64,000 nucleotides of DNA, taken from NCBI RefSeq assembly GCF_014256275.1, contig NZ_JACCFE010000002.1, positions 7,379,501 to 7,443,500 of the forward strand, written 5' to 3'. A program made the translations under genes and the position numbers. Source of the DNA: Rhodococcus sp. 4CII. Lineage in GTDB: Bacteria > Actinomycetota > Actinomycetes > Mycobacteriales > Mycobacteriaceae. Below the pieces are notes generated by a model, which was not told the origin of the DNA, did no database searches, and saw only the letters and a program-made list of their open reading frames with translations. Position 1 is the first letter of the stretch; every line of letters starts with the position of its first letter. Shown piece by piece: positions 37,024-45,140 of the stretch.

Positions 37024-38481
37024 TCAGCCGACGAGCGCCTTGCGCAGTCCGGGCTTGTCGATCTTCCCCACGGGGTTCTTGGGGAGTTCGGTCACGATGT
37101 CCACGGCGACGGGCACCTTGACCCGTGTGAGCAGGTTGCGACAGTGCTCGATCACGGTCTCGGGAGTCAGTGAGGCGTGCGGGTACGGGACCACAAACGC
37201 GACAGGCACTTCTCCCATCACGTCGTCAGGTCTGCCGATCACGGCCACTTCGAGCACACCGGGCAGACTGCCGATCGCGTTCTCGATCTCCTTGGGGTAG
37301 AGGTTTTCTCCCCCGCGGATGATCATGTCCTTGATGCGGTCCACCAGGGTCAGGTAGCCATCGGAGTCGAGCACGCCCACGTCGCCGGTGCGGACCCAGC
37401 CGTCGACGATGGTCTTCTCGGTAGCCTCGGGGTTCCCGAGGTAGCCGGCCATCACGACGGGTCCGGTGATCAGCACCTCGCCGGTCTCGCCGGTGGGCAC
37501 GTCGCGCAGCTCGTCGTCGACCACCCGGATGCTTTGACCGGGAAGGGATGGGCCGACCGTGCCGATCTTGCGGAGGCCGACGAGGGGGTTGATGGCGGAC
37601 GCGCAGGTGGCTTCGGTGAGGCCGTAGCCCTCCAGCAGCGGGGCTCCGAGCATCTCCTCGGAGGCCTGGAGCAGTTCGCGGGTGGCGGGGGCGGCGCCGC
37701 AGATGGCGAAGCGCAGCGAGGACAGGTCGGTGTCGCGTTCGGCGGCCTTGGTCACCAGGAGCGCGAAGATGGTGGGGACGCCCGAGAAGTAGGAGGGGCG
37801 GTGCTTCTCGACGGCGTGGAAGAAGGTGTCTGGAGAAAACTTGCCCACCACGGTCAGTTGGGCGCCCACGCGCAGGGACGCGAGGAGGCTCACCATGAGC
37901 GCATTTGCGTGGAACAGCGGGAGGATGAGAAGGCAGTGGTCACTGGTGGTGAGCGCCATCACCTCGGCGATCGAAGCCGTCATGGCATCGGCGTTGCCAT
38001 GTGTGATCATGACGCCCTTGGGTCGGCCGGTGGAGCCGCTCGTGTAGATCACCAGGGCCATGTCGCTGTCTGCGAGTTCGACCGGTGCAGGCACCTCCCC
38101 GGTGGAATGTTCGGCGAGGTCGTCCACGGCGATTGTTGGCTTGCCGCCGGTGGGGGCGCCGGGACCGGCGTTCACGACCAGCGTGGCGCCGGCATCGGCG
38201 ATCTGATGGGTGGCCTCCTGTTCGGTGAAAGTTGGGTTGACCGGAGTCACGGCGGCGCCAAGGCGCCAGGCGGCAAAGATGGCGACGACAAGCTCGTTGC
38301 GGTTGGGCAGCATCACGGCCACAACGTCGCCACGACCCACATCTCGTCCGGCGAACTGGGCGGCAACGGCGGCCACCCTCGCGTCGAGTTGCTCGAATGA
38401 GAACTCGCGGAGGTCGTCTCGGATCGCGGGTGCAGACCCGAACGGCTCAGCCAGCAGCCAAGGGAGGTAAGCCGGTGCCAT
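37024..38481 (-). CDS. Acyl-CoA synthetase / AMP-binding ligase
   Basis: 485 residues from ATG 38481 (an upstream ATG at 38487 is in frame). Motifs: VIYTSGSTGRPKGVMITH, LEGYGLTEAT, WVRTGDVGVLD, DRIKDMIIRGGENLYPKEIE and the C-terminal lysine in NPVGKIDKPGL. Similar in size to FadD-type long-chain or aryl ligases; substrate not predictable. First gene of the leftward operon with the DUF3556 protein, the FAD oxidoreductase and PucR. The 146-bp gap to the DUF3556 gene could hold a second promoter. Confidence 0.92.
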   Translation of the reverse strand: MAPAYLPWLLAEPFGSAPAIRDDLREFSFEQLDARVAAVAAQFAGRDVGRGDVVAVMLPNRNELVVAIFAAWRLGAAVTPVNPTFTEQEATHQIADAGATLVVNAGPGAPTGGKPTIAVDDLAEHSTGEVPAPVELADSDMALVIYTSGSTGRPKGVMITHGNADAMTASIAEVMALTTSDHCLLILPLFHANALMVSLLASLRVGAQLTVVGKFSPDTFFHAVEKHRPSYFSGVPTIFALLVTKAAERDTDLSSLRFAICGAAPATRELLQASEEMLGAPLLEGYGLTEATCASAINPLVGLRKIGTVGPSLPGQSIRVVDDELRDVPTGETGEVLITGPVVMAGYLGNPEATEKTIVDGWVRTGDVGVLDSDGYLTLVDRIKDMIIRGGENLYPKEIENAIGSLPGVLEVAVIGRPDDVMGEVPVAFVVPYPHASLTPETVIEHCRNLLTRVKVPVAVDIVTELPKNPVGKIDKPGLRKALVG

Positions 38482-38487
38482 GTGCAC

Positions 38488-38740
38488 TCCTGCGCAGTAG
38501 ATGGATGTATGTGACTTGGAACACTACGGCGGGCTACTGCGCAATACATCGGCAGCGATGACGAACTTCATAGGAGCAGTAGTGCACGGTGCACAATTAA
38601 GGCGAGACCCCGAACGCCTCCGCCCCGCCGGTGTGCACCTGTGGTCGCGATAGCAGCCATTACTGCCCTGGCGGCTCGCCGGCATCCATAGTTCGTCGCA
38701 ACCACGGCGAACCTCGTCGCACTCAGCGCGAAAAAGCCGG
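38488..38740. promoter_or_regulatory. Promoter region of the acyl-CoA synthetase operon
   Basis: About 250 bp upstream of the leftward operon and left of the IS256-family element. It must hold the operon's promoter, probably bound by the PucR protein. No clear box could be assigned by eye. Confidence 0.35.
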
Positions 38741-38749
38741 CCCCCGCGC
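38741..38749. repeat. 9-bp target duplication, left copy
   Basis: CCCCCGCGC directly left of the IS256-family terminal repeat; identical to 43807-43815 on the right. Confidence 0.7.
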
Positions 38750-38792
38750 GGGACTGTCAGAACATTGGTGGATCCAGTTCTGGCACATTAAT

Positions 38793-38957
38793 CTAGATCA
38801 CAGTTGGGGTCATTCGGCCTTCGAACGTGATTGCAAACGCGTTGAGGGCCGGCTTCCACCTCGTCACACATCGTGCTCTTCCCTTGCCTGTGGGGTCCAG
38901 TGCCCGGGTCGCCAGATAGAGGCATTTCAGGGCGGCCTGGTCGCTGGTTCTGTGGAA
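38793..38957 (-). pseudogene. IS256-family transposase, C-terminal part
   Basis: Leftward reading HRTSDQAALKCLYLATRALD, then PTGKGRARCVTRWKPALNAF and AITFEGRM, stopping at 38795-38793. This is the tail of the Mutator-type transposase whose N-terminal part ends at GHF (42393). Joining the two gives an uninterrupted match to the family. Confidence 0.75.
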
Positions 38958-38966
38958 TCAAGATTG

Positions 38967-41258
38967 TCAAGTTCGTGCTGGTCGGCCATGGTTGACGGCG
39001 ACGATCGGCAACGGGGTGGCGGTCAGTTGGCGTGGTGTTGTTCCGGCCGGGGTCGGAACGTCGGCGAGGCGTTGCAGTAGCTGGTCGAGGGCGGCTTGGC
39101 CGTCTTCGACGGCTGCTTGTTCATCGTCGGTGAGTGGGATGCTGACGAGCATGCGCTGAAGGTTCGATTTCGCCTGCAAGAGTTCACTTTTGCTGGACTC
39201 TTTGGGTATGTAGAAGTCACAGCGGGCGCAGGCCATGCGGTGCGGGCATTGCTCGAAGAAGGTGTAGCTGCAGAATCCGTGGCCGAGGTCGTAGTGCTGC
39301 CAAGGCTCACCAACGGCGGCAGCGCCGGAAGTCGCAGCGTCGCGGTCAACGAGGACTTCGATGGTGCGGACGTTGCGCGCGAAGTAACCGGCGTCGTTGT
39401 ATGCCTTGGCCAGGGTATTCGGGGTAATTCTGGCGTAGTGCTGGGTCGATTCCGGGCTGCGGTGCCCGAGCCAAGCCTGCAGCTCGAACAGCGTCATCGG
39501 TTCCTTGGCGTTGTAGAGCTGTGTCGCGATGGTGGAGCGAGCGCGGTGGCTGGTGATCGGCCCGCGAACGTCGGCGGCAGGAATGTCGGCCTTGCGGCAG
39601 AGCGCGGGGATGATCGTGTCGTTGATGTAGTTCTTGCTGATCCGCCCGGCCCGGACTGCGAACAGGAAGTGCACCTTCTCACCGGTTTTCCGGTCCAGCA
39701 TCGGTGGTTGCGCGGGGCGCAGGGCCTGCCATGCTTCGATCGCCCGGCCCAACAACGGGTCGACGGGCTTGGTGAACGCGGTGCCAGTCTTGTGGGTAGG
39801 GATATCGAGCAGACAGACCGATGAGTCGGTCTGCTGTCGGTCATCGACGACGGCGGGCTGATCGTGTTGCCAGCGGATGCAGCCGACCCGAAGCCGGGCG
39901 ATTTCGTCGCTGCGCTGGCCGGCGAACAGCCAGGTCAGCGTGACGGCGCGGACCATGTCGACCGGGTGGGCCCCGGGTCCTGCGGGCAGGTCGCCGGGAT
40001 CGAGGTTGAGGCCGGCCCAGAGAAGTTTGGCCCAGAGGTCATCGGCGATCACTCGCGGGTCGGGTCCTTGCAGTGCCCGGATGCTGCGCGGGGTTTCCAA
40101 TGCTCGCGCGGGGTCGAATCGACGCGGGATCCAGTCCCAGTCCTGGATATCGCGGAAGAAAGTGCGGACGATCCGGATGTAGGTGCGTTTCGTTTTCGCC
40201 GACAATGGTTTTCCGAGCTGTTCGATGCGGCTCTCACGCCAGCTCTCCGATTGGATGTGGTCGCCGACATGCATGCGGTCGACGGCGGCGATCCAGGCCG
40301 AGCAGGTCTGCCGTGTCCAGTCAGCGGGCCCGGTGATATCGGGATGGTCGGCGGCGAGCCAACGGCCGATCTTGGCCAGCACGACGCGATGGGTGTCGCG
40401 GGTACTCGGTTGGACCGTCGCGGTGGCGTGCCAGCGTTCGACCGCCTGCGCCCAGCCCGGGGCGGTGCCGGTGATGGGGACGGGCCCGTCCCCGTATCGC
40501 GGTGCCGGTGGAGGGCCGGTGTGGCCGAGCGTGGCCAGAGCCCGGTGAACGCCGTGCAGGTGGCGGCCGTGGAAGTGCCGTTCGATCGCCGCGTCCGCCC
40601 GCAGCCGGTCCAGCGCCGATGAGGTGAGCTCGTTCAGCATCGGGCTGCGGTTGAGCAGCAACAAGGTGCAGATCATCGACTCCAGATTCGCGGCACGATA
40701 TCCCCATCCGTTCAGCACCGCGCGAACCGGCTCGACCGCCTGATCGACGCTGACGGAACCGAATATCCGCTGCGCCAACGTCTGCCGCGCGAACGGGCCG
40801 ACCAGATCGAATGCGGTGAACCCGGTGAGCAAATAGGCATGAACGAGCAGATAGGGACGTGCCTGCATGCCGACCTGCCCCCGGAAACGCTCCCGCAGCT
40901 GCTGTGGGCGCAGCAGCTCGGCCCACTCCTGCGTCGACCAGGACCAGAAGTCGCGGCCCAGCTCACCGCAGCGATGCAGGACGATCGCGGTGGCGTAGCG
41001 GGCGAACCGTCGCTGGAACACGGTGTCGGGATGCCAGTGCAGAGCCGCGATCGCCTCGTCCAGTGGTGCGGTCAACCGCGCAATCGCCTGCCACTGCGGG
41101 TGTTCGCGCTCCCGGTCGAGCCGTAGCAGGTCGAAACCGAGGGTCTGCAGCGCATCGGACTCGTTCTTCGAGAGCCGCCCGTGGCGACGGAAACGATCCA
41201 GCCGTAGCGGCCACTCCCAAACGGATGGTGCTGTCTGCGAATTCATCATCATTGTCAT
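38967..41258 (-). CDS. Large tyrosine recombinase, Tn554 TnpB-like
   Basis: 763 residues from ATG 41258, which overlaps the TGA of the upstream recombinase (ATGA). Long N-terminal region of unknown structure (about 1-330), then a core-binding part (TKRTYIRIVRTFFRDIQDWD) and catalytic domain with Arg in FAGQRSDEIARLR, HxxR in SHRARSTIATQL, His in LGHRSPESTQHY and the Tyr in that same motif. The C terminus holds a cysteine cluster (FCSYTFFEQCPHRMACARC) typical of TnpB-type recombinases. Longer frames reaching 41759 are upstream shadow. Confidence 0.85.
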   Translation of the reverse strand: MTMMMNSQTAPSVWEWPLRLDRFRRHGRLSKNESDALQTLGFDLLRLDREREHPQWQAIARLTAPLDEAIAALHWHPDTVFQRRFARYATAIVLHRCGELGRDFWSWSTQEWAELLRPQQLRERFRGQVGMQARPYLLVHAYLLTGFTAFDLVGPFARQTLAQRIFGSVSVDQAVEPVRAVLNGWGYRAANLESMICTLLLLNRSPMLNELTSSALDRLRADAAIERHFHGRHLHGVHRALATLGHTGPPPAPRYGDGPVPITGTAPGWAQAVERWHATATVQPSTRDTHRVVLAKIGRWLAADHPDITGPADWTRQTCSAWIAAVDRMHVGDHIQSESWRESRIEQLGKPLSAKTKRTYIRIVRTFFRDIQDWDWIPRRFDPARALETPRSIRALQGPDPRVIADDLWAKLLWAGLNLDPGDLPAGPGAHPVDMVRAVTLTWLFAGQRSDEIARLRVGCIRWQHDQPAVVDDRQQTDSSVCLLDIPTHKTGTAFTKPVDPLLGRAIEAWQALRPAQPPMLDRKTGEKVHFLFAVRAGRISKNYINDTIIPALCRKADIPAADVRGPITSHRARSTIATQLYNAKEPMTLFELQAWLGHRSPESTQHYARITPNTLAKAYNDAGYFARNVRTIEVLVDRDAATSGAAAVGEPWQHYDLGHGFCSYTFFEQCPHRMACARCDFYIPKESSKSELLQAKSNLQRMLVSIPLTDDEQAAVEDGQAALDQLLQRLADVPTPAGTTPRQLTATPLPIVAVNHGRPART

Positions 41259-42319
41259 CGGCGACTGGTCTCCTGCTCGTCGAGGCGAGCCAGCATCTCC
41301 ACCCGCCATGAGTGGATGTGGTTCATGCCGAGAGCGAGCTTGTCGGCCAGCTCCCGCCCGGACAGGTGGATATAGGTGAGTGTGGTTTCGGTGCTGCGAT
41401 GTCCGGCGAAGGTGGCGATCGCGTGTAGTTCCCAACCCGTCCGTGCCAGGTCCGTCAAGCACAGATGCCGGGTCGTGTGGGTGGAGAACTGCGGCACTCC
41501 CGCATCGACTGCGATGCGTCGCACCACTTTCGACCATGTCCACAAACTCAACGGATCGGCATGGTTGCGGCGTGACTCGGACAGAAACAGCGGTCCTCGG
41601 GCCTGGCTTATGGTCGCTCGATGCGTCAAATACTTTTGCAGCAACACCCCGGTTGGCGCCGAATACGGCACTATTCGCTCGAGCCGGTTCTTCGTCGTCT
41701 CCGCCCGCACTCGTAACATCCGACGAGCTGGATCCAGGTCGTCGGTGCGCAGGGAGCACAACTCCTCGCGGCGCAGCGCGGCGTCGTAGGCCAGTGCGAG
41801 CATCAGCCGGTTACGCGGCGGCTCGGCCGCGGCGACGGCGAGGATGTCGAGCCACTGCTGCTCGGTTGGAATCCACGGAAGTTTCACGAGCCGTGGCACC
41901 AGGCCACGCTGCTGTCCACCCCACTTCCGCCCTGGCGTATACCTGCCTCGACCAACAGGATTAGATTCCCGAACACCTTCCTCCACCAAAAAGTCGAAAA
42001 ATAACCGCACCGGCACCAGCCGCTGCTGGATCGTGGCATTTGCCAATCCACACCCGGAATCGATCGACACCACGTTCCTGCCGCGACGGCTGGCCCGCCC
42101 GGTCAGCTCGCGAACGAACACCGCGACATCCGCCCGGTTCGCGGCGACCGGGTCGATGCCATGGTCCTCACAGACCTGCAGGAACTCCGCCAGCCCGCGC
42201 GCATACGCGTCGATCGTCCGCGGTGCTCGACCCAGATCGACCCACACTCGCAACCAGCCTGCCGCGCGTTCGTGTCTGCCGAGCACCGGCCACTTCTCCT
42301 CCAGCACCACCGTTCCCAA
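41255..42319 (-). CDS. Tyrosine recombinase, Tn554 TnpA-like
   Basis: 354 residues from TTG 42319 with GGGAGG 6-7 bp upstream. N-terminal core-binding domain (APRTIDAYARGLAEFLQVCE), catalytic Arg in YDAALRREELCSLR, HxxRH in HTTRHLCLTDLA, and GHRSTETTLTYIHL with the nucleophile Tyr. Complete catalytic set, so likely active. Paired and translationally coupled with the larger recombinase downstream. Confidence 0.88.
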   Translation of the reverse strand: MGTVVLEEKWPVLGRHERAAGWLRVWVDLGRAPRTIDAYARGLAEFLQVCEDHGIDPVAANRADVAVFVRELTGRASRRGRNVVSIDSGCGLANATIQQRLVPVRLFFDFLVEEGVRESNPVGRGRYTPGRKWGGQQRGLVPRLVKLPWIPTEQQWLDILAVAAAEPPRNRLMLALAYDAALRREELCSLRTDDLDPARRMLRVRAETTKNRLERIVPYSAPTGVLLQKYLTHRATISQARGPLFLSESRRNHADPLSLWTWSKVVRRIAVDAGVPQFSTHTTRHLCLTDLARTGWELHAIATFAGHRSTETTLTYIHLSGRELADKLALGMNHIHSWRVEMLARLDEQETSRR

Positions 42320-42392
42320 GCCTGCCTCCCAGTTCCGTGGTTTCCTTGGCCGAGATCGTTCCAGCCTCGTTCTGATTCCACGTAACTAATAG

Positions 42393-43735
42393 GAAGTGGC
42401 CCCTTGCCCGCACCGCCCGTCGGTAGCGGGCACCCCGAGACTCGATCGAATTCGTCGAGCAGATGACCCGGCGGATCTCGGCGTCGTAGTCGAGGAAGGG
42501 CACGAACTCGCTCCACGCGTTCTCCCATTGCCGGACGATCGCCGGATACCGCGGTCCCCACTTGCTGGCGAACTCCGCGAACTGTTCCTTCGCCGCTGGT
42601 TCATTGATGGCGGTGTAGATCGGCCGCAGGTCCCGTGACATCTCGTCCCAGTACTGACGGGACGCATACCGGAAGGTGTTGCGCAGCAGATGAATCAGAC
42701 ACGTTTGCACGACGGTGAGTGGCCACACGGTCGTGATCGCCTCGGGTAGTCCCTTGAGCCCGTCACAGACGGCGATGCACACGTCTGCGACACCCCGGTT
42801 GTGGATTTCCGTCAGGACGGCGAGCCAGAACTTGGCACCCTCGCCGCCGTCACCGACCCACAGTCCGAGGATCTCGCGTTCCCCGGCGGTGTGACACCGA
42901 TGGCGACGTAGATGGGGCCGGTTGCGACCTGACCGTCGCGGATCTTGACGTGGATGGCATCGATGAATCACCGGATACACCGGGTCGAGGGGTACGGAAC
43001 GGACCGAGGGACCTGGGGACGGACAGGGACGATCTCGGAGAGGGGGAGCGAGCGCGGGGGAGGGAGAGGAAGGGAGGGGATCTCGCGTTCCCCGGCGGTG
43101 GTGACACCGATGGCGACGTAGATGGGCCGGTTGGCGACCTGACCGTCGCGGATCTTGACGTGGATGGCATCGATGAACATCACCGGATACACCGGGTCGA
43201 GGGGTCGGACGGACCATTCGGTCATTTCCGTGAGGACCTTGTCGGTGATCTTGCTGATCGTCTCTTTCGAGACCGATGCGCCTGGGGGTACCTCCCGCTT
43301 GCGGGGGAAGACGTCGTCGAAGTGTGCAGCGATTTCGCCTGTGGTCAGGCCCTTCGCCGACAGGGACAAGATTATTTCGTCGACCCCGGTCAGGCGTCGC
43401 TGGCGTTTCTTGACGATCTGCGGGTCGAACGAGGCGTCGGTGTCGCGTGGCACCTGGATCTGTACCGGTCCGATTTCCGTGAGAACGGTCTTTGTCCGCC
43501 GCCCGTTGCGGGAGTTACCTCCGTTTCGCCCCTCGACCTGGTGTTTCTCGTAGCCGAGGTGCTCGTCCATCTCGGCATCGAGTGCGGTTTCGAGGACGTT
43601 CGCGGTGAGCTGGTTGAGCAGTCCGTTCGGGCCCACCAGTTCCACGCCCTCGGCTTTTGCCTGCGCGAGCAGTTGCTGAGCCAACTGCTGATGGTCAATC
43701 TTCGGCTGATCCATGGGATCGAGTGTTTCGGTCAT
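42393..43735 (-). pseudogene. IS256-family transposase, N-terminal and catalytic part, duplicated inside
   Basis: Starts at ATG 43735 (MTETLDPMDQPKIDHQQLAQ), runs through KTVLTEIGPVQIQVPRDTDA, LTGVDEIILSLSAKGLTTGE and the first catalytic Asp region MFIDAIHVKIRDGQVANRPI, then meets an 84-bp purine-rich insertion and a second, slightly damaged copy of the last ~125 bp. The reading resumes in another frame as REILGLWVGDGGEGAKFWLA to VICSTNSIES and RARGHF, where it is cut by the Tn554-like element. Confidence 0.8.
42869..43204 (-). repeat. Internal ~125-bp direct duplication with 84-bp purine-rich spacer
   Basis: Bases 43079-43204 and 42869-42993 are near-identical; the second copy shows at least three single-base or short indels. 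The spacer at 42995-43078 reads as a G/A-rich run with GGGAGGGAGAGGAAGGGAGG. The duplication breaks the transposase frame. An assembly or cloning artefact is possible. Confidence 0.7.
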
Positions 43736-43806
43736 TGTCTTGCCTTCTCGCCAAGCTACCTCGGCGTGTCGGCCAGATTCAGTTCAACCGTTATCCCGAC
43801 AGTTCC

Positions 43807-43815
43807 CCCCCGCGC
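43807..43815. repeat. 9-bp target duplication, right copy
   Basis: CCCCCGCGC directly right of the IS256-family terminal repeat; identical to 38741-38749. Confidence 0.7.
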
Positions 43816-44320
43816 CGCAGTATCTACGACGAACTCCTAGGTCCGACGGGGGGCGTTTGCAGGTTGCGGGTCGTTTTGCAGGTTTGCAGGGTGCCTGCAA
43901 GGGCGGGTGTGGAGGTGGTGGGCGTCCCGTCGGCTGGGTGCGTCTGGACCGTGCCGGGTCCGGGGGTGCTGCAAATACGTCTTTTCATTTGCGACCCCGG
44001 GGTCGGGGCGGTAGCTCCCTGCGGTTGTCGACCGGGACGGGTGCCGCCGGGTCGGTCTTCCCTATCGGGGTGGTCGTTGCGCCGGTTGTGGTAGATCCTG
44101 GAGGCTGCCTGGGGTGTGTGGGAGAGCGAAACAAATTGGGGGAGGCTATGCGGCGACCGGTACGTGCGGCGGTCCGCCCGGTGTGGCGGGTTGGTGTGCA
44201 CCCCAACACCACGCCGAACCCGCCAGAGAACTGCGTCAGAAAAGAGTCTGATCGCGTATTGATTGACACCTGTTAGTCAGGGTCAAACCTGACATGTTCG
44301 TCCGTCCGAAGGAGTCGGTG
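43816..44320. other. Intergenic region upstream of the serine recombinase, with possible res site
   Basis: About 500 bp with no convincing gene. It has clustered TTGCAGG/CCTGCAA motifs at about 43857-43905. Just before the recombinase gene lies GTCAGGGTCAAACCTGAC (44276-44293), an inverted repeat, preceded by TTGACA at 44263-44268. These are candidates for the recombinase's binding site and own promoter. Confidence 0.4.
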
Positions 44321-44875
44321 ATGCGCGTCGGGTACATCCGGGTCAGCGCTGTCGACCAACACACCGACCGCCAGCTCAATGGCATCCAGGTCGATCGCGA
44401 GTTCACCGACCAAGCCTCGGGCAAGGACGTCGCCCGCCCCCAGCTCGACGAACTGCTCCGATTCGTCCGCGCCGGCGACACCGTACTCGTGCATTCGATG
44501 GACCGACTCGCCCGCAACCTCGACGACCTGCGGCGAATCCTGCGCAGCCTGACCGACAAGGGCGTACGGGTCGAGTTCATCACCGAGCAGCTCACGTTCA
44601 CCGGCGACGATTCACCGATGGCGAACCTGCTGCTGTCGGTGATGGGCGCGTTCGCCGAATTCGAGCGCGCGCTGATCCGGGAACGCCAGGCCGAAGGCAT
44701 TGCCAAGGCGAAGGATCGCGGGGTGTACAAGGGCCGCAAGAAGTCCCTCAACCCCGACCAGGTGCTCGCCCTGGTCGACCGCGCCGCCAGCGGGGAAGCA
44801 AAGACCGTGCTAGCCAAGGAATTCGGGATCAGCCGCGAAACCGTCTACGCCTACCTGCGGGCCGCGCCCACGTAG
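44321..44875 (+). CDS. Serine recombinase (resolvase/invertase family)
   Basis: 184 residues from ATG 44321, with AAGGAG 8 bp upstream at 44308-44313. Catalytic domain MRVGYIRVSAVDQHTDRQLN with the active Ser, then VHSMDRLARNLDDLRRIL with its conserved Arg residues, the long E helix (LLSVMGAFAEFERALIRERQ) and a C-terminal helix-turn-helix (VLAKEFGISRETVYAYLRA). Full length for a Tn3/Hin-type resolvase and apparently intact. No transposase is adjacent, so its mobile partner may be lost or plasmid resolution may be its role. Confidence 0.9.
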   Translation: MRVGYIRVSAVDQHTDRQLNGIQVDREFTDQASGKDVARPQLDELLRFVRAGDTVLVHSMDRLARNLDDLRRILRSLTDKGVRVEFITEQLTFTGDDSPMANLLLSVMGAFAEFERALIRERQAEGIAKAKDRGVYKGRKKSLNPDQVLALVDRAASGEAKTVLAKEFGISRETVYAYLRAAPT

Positions 44876-45140
44876 TCCCTCATCCCGCCTGACCAGCACC
44901 TACACCCGGCCGCGGCCCCTTTCCGGCGTATTCGGTTCCTACCCCTACATCGCCGGTGCACCCTTCTCGACCAGACTCAAGGTGATGCGACGCCAGAGAA
45001 CGCCCGTGACTGAACCAGTCAGGTGATATCGGTGGAACCTCGGACCCTTCCGGCCTGCTCTGTGTGTGCGCCGCCGCAGGATCGAGTCGAGAGCATCGTC
45101 GAGAGTGATGTCCTGTTGTAGGAGATGGAATTGGTGAACG

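Larger units (their letters stand above)
38957..42393 (-). mobile_element. Tn554-like two-recombinase element inserted in the IS256 transposase
   Basis: About 3.4 kb bounded by the two halves of the IS256-type transposase gene. It carries only two overlapping recombinase genes in the order and sizes of Tn554 TnpA and TnpB (354 and 763 residues); there is no cargo and no tnpC-like gene. No terminal inverted repeats or target duplication; both junctions share only TTCC. A 9-bp inverted match (TGATTCCAC at 42373-42381, GTGGAATCA at 38952-38960) spans the ends. This agrees with site-specific, duplication-free Tn554 insertion. Confidence 0.65.
38750..43806 (-). mobile_element. IS256-family element split by an inserted recombinase element
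   Basis: Terminal repeats GGGACTGTCAGAACATTGG at 38750 and GGAACTGTCGGGATAACGG inward from 43806 align without gaps (13 of 19 identical), and a 9-bp CCCCCGCGC flanks both ends, as expected for IS256-type transposition. The leftward transposase gene is in two parts, 43735-42393 and 38957-38793, separated by 3.4 kb carrying two tyrosine recombinases. It also has an internal duplication at 42869-43204. Inactive. Confidence 0.75.

Noticed and set aside
40000..41759. 930-codon reading of the large recombinase from 41759
   Set aside because: The part upstream of 41258 overlaps the other recombinase in another frame; ATG 41258 with an ATGA overlap is the sound start.
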